Of a DNA stretch of 64,000 nt, positions 58,574 to 64,000 are shown piece after piece. Below the pieces are notes generated by a model. It searched no databases. It was given only the letters and a program-made list of their open reading frames with translations, and had not been told where the DNA came from. Every line of letters begins with the position of its first letter. The first letter of the stretch is position 1. Position numbers and translations under genes: made by a program. Source of the DNA: Actinocorallia sp. API 0066. Its GTDB lineage: Bacteria; Actinomycetota; Actinomycetes; Streptosporangiales; Streptosporangiaceae. The DNA lies in contig NZ_JAJLQY010000006.1 in NCBI RefSeq assembly GCF_020991275.1, forward strand, positions 186,001-250,000, given 5' to 3'.

Positions 58574-58799
58574 CTTAAAGGACGTCATGTCCTCTTCACG
58601 GTAGCAGTACCGTCGCCCTGCGGGGTCCCGCGCGGTACCTCCATAACACCAGGTGAGAGTGGTCACACGGGGCACTCCCGTACCTGCCGATAGCCTCCTG
58701 GACAGTGGGCTTGAGCGGCTCGCGGAGGGTCAGAGATCAGTGACAGATTCGACCGGATTTTTCCGAACAGCTTGACCTTTGGCCGTCTCCGTTTTACCG

Positions 58800-58812
58800 T
58801 CACTGTCCGTAA
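58800..58812. promoter_or_regulatory. Candidate BldD box in the bldD promoter region
   Basis: TCACTGTCCGTAA fits the outer bases of the BldD consensus TNACNC(A/T)GNGTNA, though the centre differs. It lies 88-100 bases before bldD, in the 361-base divergent gap 58539-58899. Apart from the PyrR hairpin and this site the gap shows AT-richer promoter-like sequence at 58740-58800 but no gene. BldD autoregulation is known in Streptomyces. Confidence 0.45.
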
Positions 58813-58899
58813 CCATACTCAGGGTGGTCAGCCGACCCCGTGCCGGGCCCTCCCTGGAGTGAACACCGACTATGAGAGTGAGCCTGGGGGCCGCAAAAG

Positions 58900-59394
58900 A
58901 TGCCGTCTGAATACGCGAAGGCTCTGGGCGCACGGCTTCGTGCCATCCGGACCCAGCAGGGCCTGTCCCTGCACGGAGTGGAGGAGAAGTCGCGCGGCCG
59001 TTGGAAGGCCGTCGTCGTAGGTTCGTACGAGCGGGGCGACCGCGCCGTCACCGTTCAGAAGCTGAACGAGCTCGCCGAGTTCTACGGCGTGCCCGTCAAC
59101 GAGTTGCTCCCCGGCGGCGCCGCGCCGAGCCCGCTGGGCCCGACGCCGAAGCTCGTCATCGACCTTGAGCGGCTCACGCAGCTTCCTAAGGACAAGGCGG
59201 GTCCCCTCGCCCGCTACGCGGCGACGATCCAGTCCCAGCGCGGCGACTACAACGGGAAGGTCCTGTCCATCCGGCAGGAGGACCTCCGTTCCCTGGCCGT
59301 CATCTACGACAAGTCCCCGGCCGAACTGACCGAGGAACTCATCAACTGGGGTGTGCTGGACCCCGAGGCGCGGCGCGCCGTCGAGGGCTTCTAA
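58900..59394 (+). CDS. bldD: Developmental regulator BldD
   Basis: Master repressor of sporulation genes during vegetative growth, 164 residues. The N-terminal XRE HTH spans about 8-70 (GLSLHGVEEKSRGRWKAVVV). The C-terminal domain carries the cyclic-di-GMP signature RGD-x8-RQED: Arg114, Asp116, Arg125, Asp128. Both motif halves are intact, so c-di-GMP-driven dimerisation is expected. ATG 58900 is the start. Divergent from the pyr operon. Confidence 0.96.
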   Translation: MPSEYAKALGARLRAIRTQQGLSLHGVEEKSRGRWKAVVVGSYERGDRAVTVQKLNELAEFYGVPVNELLPGGAAPSPLGPTPKLVIDLERLTQLPKDKAGPLARYAATIQSQRGDYNGKVLSIRQEDLRSLAVIYDKSPAELTEELINWGVLDPEARRAVEGF

Positions 59395-59409
59395 CCGATT
59401 CCCCCGACT

Positions 59410-59441
59410 TTGGCCCGGTCCATGAGTTTGGACCGGGCCAA
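59410..59441 (+). terminator. Rho-independent terminator after bldD
   Basis: Perfect 13-bp stem TTGGCCCGGTCCA / TGGACCGGGCCAA with a 6-base loop, followed by five T. The clearest classical terminator in the window. Confidence 0.95.
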
Positions 59442-59467
59442 TTTTTCTGCCCCGTGTGCACGTGCCG

Positions 59468-60886
59468 TCATGTGTGCTCGGGGAGCGTCTCGCGGAGCGG
59501 GGCGTGCTCCCGCGCGCGGGCCCGGCGCGGGGCGAGCAGGGCGGCCGCGACGACACCCACGGCCAGCACCGCGCACACGGCGAACGCGAGCAGGAACCCC
59601 TGCCTGGCGCCGTCATGACCGGCGATGATGACCGCGGTGATCTGGGTGCCCAGTCCCGCGCCAACGGTCCTGAGCAGCGTGTTGACGCCCGTCGCCACAC
59701 CCGTCTGGGCGAACGGCACGGCCGTGACGACGAGGGCCGCCACCGCCGCGTAGGCGAGCCCGAGGCCGACGCCGCGCACCGCGTTGGCCGCCATGAGGTG
59801 CCACATCTCGGTGTGCGCCACCAGCAGCACCGCGTAGGCGGCGGCCGTCAGGAGACCGCCCGTGGCCAGCACCGTCCGGGCGCCGACGCGGCGGGCCAGC
59901 AGCCCTGCGGTGAACCCGGCGGCCGTCATGGCGAGGCTCGAAGGGAGCGCGACGAGAGCGGTGTCGGTGGCCGAGCCGCCGAACCCGAACCCGTCGCGGA
60001 CCGGGAGCTGGACGAGCAGCGGCATGAGCACACCCGCCGCCATCAGGCAGAACCCCGCGAGGATCGAGCCCAGATTGGCCGTCCAGACGCCGCGGATCTT
60101 GAGCATCGCCGGGTCCATCAGGGGCTCTTCGACCCGTGCCTCGACGCGCAGCCATACGCCGCAGACGACGACGGCCGTCACGGCGAGGCCGAGCACGCCG
60201 GGAGACGTCCAGCCCCAGGAGACGCCCTGGGTGAGCGCCGTGAGGCCGGAGCCCAGCCACGCGGCGAACAGGACGGCGCCCCACCAGTCGATCCTCTTTC
60301 CCGCGCCGCCTTCGGTCTCCGGTAGGCCGAGCGCGAGGAGCGTCCCCACGAGGAGCAGCACGGCCGGGACGGCGACGAGCCAGCGCCATCCGGGGCCGTC
60401 GATGACGGGCCCGGCCAGCACCCACGCGAGCGCGCCGCCGACCGCCAGCATCGAGGACATCACGCCGATCCCGGAGGCGGCCCGTTCTCTCGCGTGGGCC
60501 CGGATCAGCGTGTACGCGAGGGGGAAGACGCCGCTTCCGACGCCCGCCAAGGCACGTCCCGCCAGCAGGATCGTGAGGGTGGGCGCGAGAACCGTCACGA
60601 CCTGGCCCGCGAGGCCCAGCGGCAGCACCCACAGCAGCACCCTGCGGGCGCCGAAGAGGTCGCCGAGACGGCCGATGACCGGTGTCGCGACCGAGGCGCT
60701 CAGCACGATCCCGGTGACGCTCCAGGCCACCCCGGCCGCGCTGCCGCCCAGTTCGGCCTGGACCACGGGCAGCGCGGGCGTCATCACCGCGACCGGCATC
60801 GCGTAGGCGACGACGCCGAGGAGGGCGAGCACCCCGACCAGCCCCCGGCCATTCCGAACCTTTTTCATAAAACTGAACAATCTCAT
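59468..60886 (-). CDS. MFS transporter, EmrB/QacA (DHA2) type
   Basis: Drug:H+ antiporter-like exporter of 472 residues with about 14 hydrophobic segments. VAVMTPALPVVQAELGGSAA is the usual first-loop region, GRLGDLFGARRVLLW is motif A, and the central long loop precedes the second half. ATG 60886 is used; ATG 60868 is possible. It is divergent from the PNPOx-fold gene, with the palindrome CGGACCG-TGTT-CGGTCCG between them. Substrate unknown. Confidence 0.88.
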   Translation of the reverse strand: MRLFSFMKKVRNGRGLVGVLALLGVVAYAMPVAVMTPALPVVQAELGGSAAGVAWSVTGIVLSASVATPVIGRLGDLFGARRVLLWVLPLGLAGQVVTVLAPTLTILLAGRALAGVGSGVFPLAYTLIRAHARERAASGIGVMSSMLAVGGALAWVLAGPVIDGPGWRWLVAVPAVLLLVGTLLALGLPETEGGAGKRIDWWGAVLFAAWLGSGLTALTQGVSWGWTSPGVLGLAVTAVVVCGVWLRVEARVEEPLMDPAMLKIRGVWTANLGSILAGFCLMAAGVLMPLLVQLPVRDGFGFGGSATDTALVALPSSLAMTAAGFTAGLLARRVGARTVLATGGLLTAAAYAVLLVAHTEMWHLMAANAVRGVGLGLAYAAVAALVVTAVPFAQTGVATGVNTLLRTVGAGLGTQITAVIIAGHDGARQGFLLAFAVCAVLAVGVVAAALLAPRRARAREHAPLRETLPEHT

Positions 60887-60972
60887 CGTTACCGTCCGCA
60901 GCCCCGGCGCGGGGCGCCCGAGCGGGCACCCACGGGTGCGGGAGGGCGGCGATCGGGGAAGGGGTGACGTCG

Positions 60973-60990
60973 CGGACCGTGTTCGGTCCG
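60973..60990. promoter_or_regulatory. Inverted repeat in the MFS/PNPOx divergent promoter
   Basis: CGGACCG and CGGTCCG with a 4-base spacer, a perfect 7-bp inverted repeat 87 bases from the MFS start and 38 from the rightward start. It could be an operator; no regulator gene is adjacent. Confidence 0.4.
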
Positions 60991-61027
60991 TTCGTTCGTC
61001 CGTCGAGGAGAAAGCGAGTCATCCGCC

Positions 61028-61450
61028 ATGCCGCTGTCCCAGAAAGAGCGCGAGAGCTTCTTCGCCGAACCGCACATCGCGGCGCTGTCCGTCGTGGAGG
61101 AGGGGCGGGCGCCGCTGTCCGTCCCGGTCTGGTACCAGTACGCGCCCGGCGGCGACGTGTGGATCCTCACCGGCAAGGACTCCCGCAAGGCGCGGGCCAT
61201 CGCCGAGAACGGCCGCTTCACCCTGATGATCGACAGGGTCGACCCGACCATCCGCTATGTCTCCGTCGAGGGGCCGGTGGTGGAGACGCGCGACGGCACC
61301 CACGACGACCTGACCGAGATGTCCGCCCGCTACCTGCCGCCGGACAAGGTCGGCCCCTACGTGGAGACGGCCGAGCGCGAGCACGGGCCCGAGGTCGTCA
61401 TCAGGATGCGGCCCGAGCACTGGCTGAGCTCCGACCTCGGGTCGCTCTGA
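61028..61450 (+). CDS. Pyridoxamine 5'-phosphate oxidase-fold protein
   Basis: Split-barrel flavin/F420-binding protein of 140 residues, in a group that includes F420-dependent reductases and heme-binding relatives. Landmarks are FFAEPHIAALSVVEEGRAPL, VPVWYQYAPGGDVWILTGKD and KARAIAENGRFTLMIDR. The cofactor is uncertain. ATG 61028 is the start. It is followed by the LLM enzyme and its reductase and may belong to the same detoxification or redox set. Confidence 0.8.
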   Translation: MPLSQKERESFFAEPHIAALSVVEEGRAPLSVPVWYQYAPGGDVWILTGKDSRKARAIAENGRFTLMIDRVDPTIRYVSVEGPVVETRDGTHDDLTEMSARYLPPDKVGPYVETAEREHGPEVVIRMRPEHWLSSDLGSL

Positions 61451-61550
61451 GGACGCCGAGGAATAGGGCGGAAGGTGAGATAGTTAAACCTTCAACCACT
61501 GGGCGCGGGGCGCGAGGGCCCCGCGCCGCTGACGGAGGGAACCGTCTCCC

Positions 61551-62855
61551 ATGCAGTTCGGCATCTTCAGCATCGCCGACATCACGCCGGATCCCGTCAC
61601 CGGGAAGATCGCCACCGAGCACGAACGGCTGCGCCGCGTCGTCGAGATGGCGACGCTCGCCGAACAGGTCGGCCTCGACGTGTTCGCGCTCGGCGAGCAC
61701 CACAACCCTCCGTTCGTCACGTCCTCGCCCACGACGACGCTCGGGTTCATCGCCGGCAAGACGAGCAGGCTGCTGCTGTCCACCGCGACGACCCTCATCA
61801 CCACCAACGACCCGGTGAAGATCGCCGAGGACTACGCGATGCTCCAACACCTGTCCGAGGGGCGCGTCGACCTCGTCATGGGCCGCGGCAACACCGGGCC
61901 CGTCTACCCGTGGTTCGGGCAGGACATCAGGCAGGGCATCAACCTCGCCGTCGAGAACTACCACCTGCTGCACCGGCTGTGGACCGAGGACGTCGTCGAC
62001 TGGGAGGGCGAGTTCCGCACCCCGCTCCAGCAGTTCACGGCAACCCCCCGGCCGCTCGACGGGGTGCCGCCGTTCGTCTGGCACGGCTCGATCCGCTCCC
62101 CGCAGATCGCCGAACAGGCCGCCTTCTACGGCGACGGGTTCTTCCACAACAACATCTTCTGGCCGCCCCGGCACACCAAGCAGATGGTCGACCTCTACCG
62201 GCAGCGGTTCGAGCACTACGGGCACGGCACCGCCGACCAGGCGATCGTCGGGCTCGGCGGGCAGTTCTTCGCGCGGGACAACTCCCAGGACGCCGTCCGC
62301 GAGTTCCGCCCCTACTTCGACAACGCGCCGGTGTACGGGCATGGGCCGTCCCTTGAGGACTTCACGCGGGAGACGCCGCTGACCGTCGGGTCGCCCGACC
62401 AGGTGATCGAGCGGTACCTCGGGATGCGCGACGTCGTCGGGGACTACCAGCGGCAGCTCTTCCTCGTCGACCACGCGGGGCTGCCCCACCAGACGGTGCT
62501 GGAGCAGATCGAGATCCTCGGGACCCGGATCGTGCCGGTGCTGCGCCGTGAACTCGACGCGCTGCGGCCCGCGCACGTCCCGGACGGGCCGACGCACGCC
62601 GCGCTCGTCGCCGCCCGTGACGCCGCGCTGGCCGCCGACGGCGAGAAGCCCCACTCCGACGCGTACCGGTTCGGCACCGGCGACAACTGGACCGGCCTGA
62701 CCGCCGAGGGCGGCGAGGAGGCGCGGCGCCAGGTCATGCTGCGCGAGCGGCGCGCCCAGCAGCGGCTCGCCGACGCGCCCGCCGGGCAGGAGCTCGCCGG
62801 GTCCGCCGGGTCCTCCTCGTCCGACGACGCGCCGTCCGCCGCGTCCGACGAGTAG
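61551..62855 (+). CDS. LLM-class flavin-dependent monooxygenase
   Basis: Luciferase-like TIM-barrel enzyme of 434 residues using FMNH2 or F420H2. FGIFSIADITPDP, VFALGEHHNPPFVTSSPTT, LSEGRVDLVMGRG and WHGSIRSPQIAEQAA are family-typical. The last 40 residues are a low-complexity Ser/Ala/Asp tail. GGAGGG lies 11 bases before ATG 61551. The next gene encodes an FMN reductase that would supply reduced flavin. A GTTAAAC-CTTCAAC near-palindrome at about 61483-61496 may be an operator. Confidence 0.88.
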   Translation: MQFGIFSIADITPDPVTGKIATEHERLRRVVEMATLAEQVGLDVFALGEHHNPPFVTSSPTTTLGFIAGKTSRLLLSTATTLITTNDPVKIAEDYAMLQHLSEGRVDLVMGRGNTGPVYPWFGQDIRQGINLAVENYHLLHRLWTEDVVDWEGEFRTPLQQFTATPRPLDGVPPFVWHGSIRSPQIAEQAAFYGDGFFHNNIFWPPRHTKQMVDLYRQRFEHYGHGTADQAIVGLGGQFFARDNSQDAVREFRPYFDNAPVYGHGPSLEDFTRETPLTVGSPDQVIERYLGMRDVVGDYQRQLFLVDHAGLPHQTVLEQIEILGTRIVPVLRRELDALRPAHVPDGPTHAALVAARDAALAADGEKPHSDAYRFGTGDNWTGLTAEGGEEARRQVMLRERRAQQRLADAPAGQELAGSAGSSSSDDAPSAASDE

Positions 62856-62887
62856 CGCCCGACCCGTCCTCGAAGGGAACCGAACCG

Positions 62888-63583
62888 ATGAGTGAAGCCG
62901 CCCGCCCGCTCAGCCTCGTGGTCATCTCCGCGGGGCTGAGCGTGCCGTCCTCGACCCGGATGCTCGCCGACCGGCTGGCCGCCGCGACCCGCGACGTGCT
63001 GGAGGCGCGGGGCCACCCCGTCGACGTCGCCGTCATCGAGGTGAAGGACTACGCCCACGACGTCGTGGACGCCACCCTCACGCACTTCGCGGGGGAACGC
63101 CTCCAGTCCGCGATCGACAGGCTGAAGACGGCCGACGGCGTCATCGCCGTCACCCCGACGTTCAACCTGTCCTACGCGGGCCTGTTCAAGTCCTTCATCG
63201 ACGTGGTCGACCCCGGCGCCTTCACCGGCGTCCCCGTCCTGCTGGCCGCGACCGGAGGCACCGCCCGTCACTCCCTCGCCATCGACTACACCCTCCGCCC
63301 CCTCTTCACCTACCTGAAGGCCGACATCGTCCCCCTCTCCGTCTTCGCCGCCGCCGAGGACTTCGGCTCCCCCACCACCTCCCACGACACCACCCCCCTC
63401 AACACCCGCACCACCCAAGCCGCCACCATCCTGGCCACCCGCATCCTCCACCCCACCCCCACCCTCGCCACCCCAGCCCCTTCGCCCACCACCGACGCCA
63501 CCCCGCCCCTCCCCCAAGCCCGCACCCAGGACGACTTCACCGACTTCATCCCCATGACCGACCTCCTCCGCCCCTCCCCCTGA
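62888..63583 (+). CDS. NADPH-dependent FMN reductase (CE1759-type)
   Basis: Flavodoxin-fold reductase of 231 residues, partner of the LLM monooxygenase. LVVISAGLSVPSSTRMLADR is the FMN phosphate loop, AVTPTFNLSYAGLFKSFIDV the family motif, and LLAATGGTARHSLAIDYTLR the second flavin contact. ATG 62888 follows GAAGGG. The last third is coded almost only with C at wobble positions and is rich in Thr/Pro (HPTPTLATPAPSPTTD), a linker-like tail. Confidence 0.87.
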   Translation: MSEAARPLSLVVISAGLSVPSSTRMLADRLAAATRDVLEARGHPVDVAVIEVKDYAHDVVDATLTHFAGERLQSAIDRLKTADGVIAVTPTFNLSYAGLFKSFIDVVDPGAFTGVPVLLAATGGTARHSLAIDYTLRPLFTYLKADIVPLSVFAAAEDFGSPTTSHDTTPLNTRTTQAATILATRILHPTPTLATPAPSPTTDATPPLPQARTQDDFTDFIPMTDLLRPSP

Positions 63584-63931
63584 CCCCCACCCCACTCGAC
63601 AACCCGCTCCAGCCGAGACCGTCCGCCTCCCGGACGGTGCTGGGGGCTGGCGGTCTCGTGCCTCGGGGCACGGCTTGCTCGTCGGGCCGACGCCTTCCCG
63701 GTTCAGGGTCGGCACGGGCCTCGCGTCCGGAACCGTCGCTGAGCGTCTTCCGGACGGTGTTGGGGTGCGGGTCTCGGGTTTCGCGTCGCGGCGGAGTGTG
63801 GCTGCGGGGTCGGAGTGCCTACGGTGTGGGGTGGCTTGGGGTTTGGGTTGTGCTGGGCGGCGGTGGGTGGGTTTTGCTGCGGGGGTGGGTTGGGGTTGGT
63901 GGGGAGGTCCCTCCCTCTGGCCGCAGGGGGA
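63584..63931. other. Gene-free stretch, G-rich on the plus strand
   Basis: About 350 bases with no convincing gene. A hairpin-prone block (GAGACCG ... CGGTCTC with CCGTCCG/CGGACGG inside) follows the FMN reductase stop and may terminate it. A similar TCCGGACGGTG(C/T)TGGGG phrase occurs twice. From 63740 the plus strand becomes very rich in GGGG/GGTT runs. Confidence 0.6.
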
Positions 63932-63953
63932 TCAGCCGGTCAGAGGGAGGGAC
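63907..63953 (-). terminator. Hairpin overlapping the 3' end of the right-edge gene
   Basis: Perfect 13-bp arms GTCCCTCCCTCTG (63907-63919) and CAGAGGGAGGGAC (63941-63953) with a 21-base loop that contains the stop codon of the leftward gene. One arm therefore codes for part of the protein's last residues. Confidence 0.65.
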
Positions 63954-64000
63954 TGCTGGGTGGGGATGTGCAGGGTGTCCTCGACGAGGGTGATGAAGGT
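63932..64000 (-). CDS. C-terminal end of an unidentified gene
   Basis: Only the last 22 codons plus stop are visible: TFITLVEDTLHIPTQQSLPL then TG. The start lies beyond the right edge. Too short to assign a family. The ending Ser-Leu-Pro-Leu-Thr-Gly is coded partly by an arm of a terminator hairpin. Confidence 0.55.
   Translation of the reverse strand, partial: TFITLVEDTLHIPTQQSLPLTG

Overview
The window is very GC-rich, uses many GTG and TTG starts, and chains genes through ATGA/GTGA overlaps. It carries actinobacterial marker genes: bldD, the actinobacterial integration host factor gene (mihF), a helicase-defective-looking priA, a long-form hisG and several Scr1/DUF6879-type loci. Gene content and order suggest a Streptosporangiales-type actinomycete, perhaps Thermomonosporaceae/Actinomadura. 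That placement is inference; there is no rRNA gene here and I recognised no tRNA gene.

Left part (1-11.5 kb): a carboxyltransferase fragment, a MatB-like acyl-CoA synthetase, a DsbA-family protein and an FKBP. Then comes a leftward four-gene block (DUF2877, a minimal FdrA-like protein, aldose 1-epimerase, DUF6986 aldolase-like) divergent from a PucR-type activator, which suggests ureide/oxamate-type metabolism. A polysaccharide deacetylase, a sulfite-oxidase-family enzyme and a GNAT protein follow.

Accessory block (11.6-16.7 kb): an internally duplicated protein, DUF6879 and Scr1-type regulators, a 46-residue peptide gene next to a JmjC-type oxygenase, a truncated aldo/keto reductase, and a GntR regulator broken by one base in a C6 run. 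The GntR gene faces two small unknown genes across repeated ACGTTAGACGT operators. This looks like a peptide-modification cassette cut by an element remnant.

Housekeeping block I (16.7-31.3 kb, all leftward): symporter, hisG, the ribE-ribBA-ribH operon under an FMN riboswitch, rpe, rsmB, fmt, def, a large unknown protein and priA. Two copies of a ~95-bp palindromic element sit in inverted orientation around rpe-rsmB-fmt-def.

Middle (31.3-44.6 kb): a coupled mini-operon containing a 30-residue membrane peptide, an HTH/flavoprotein pair, thiC with a TPP riboswitch, and a nickel/peptide-type ABC transporter. The transporter shares a TetR-like operator (GACTCATGAGTCCAGT) with a separate NTF2-like/TetR operon 7 kb away. 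A divergent SDR/TetR pair closes the block.

Housekeeping block II (44.6-58.6 kb, leftward): metK, coaBC, rpoZ, gmk and mihF, then the full pyrimidine operon pyrR-pyrB-pyrC-carA-carB-pyrK-pyrD-pyrF. A PyrR-binding hairpin precedes pyrR. bldD diverges from the operon. The right end holds an MFS exporter, a PNPOx-fold protein, an LLM flavin monooxygenase with its FMN reductase, and the last 22 codons of a gene that runs out of the window.
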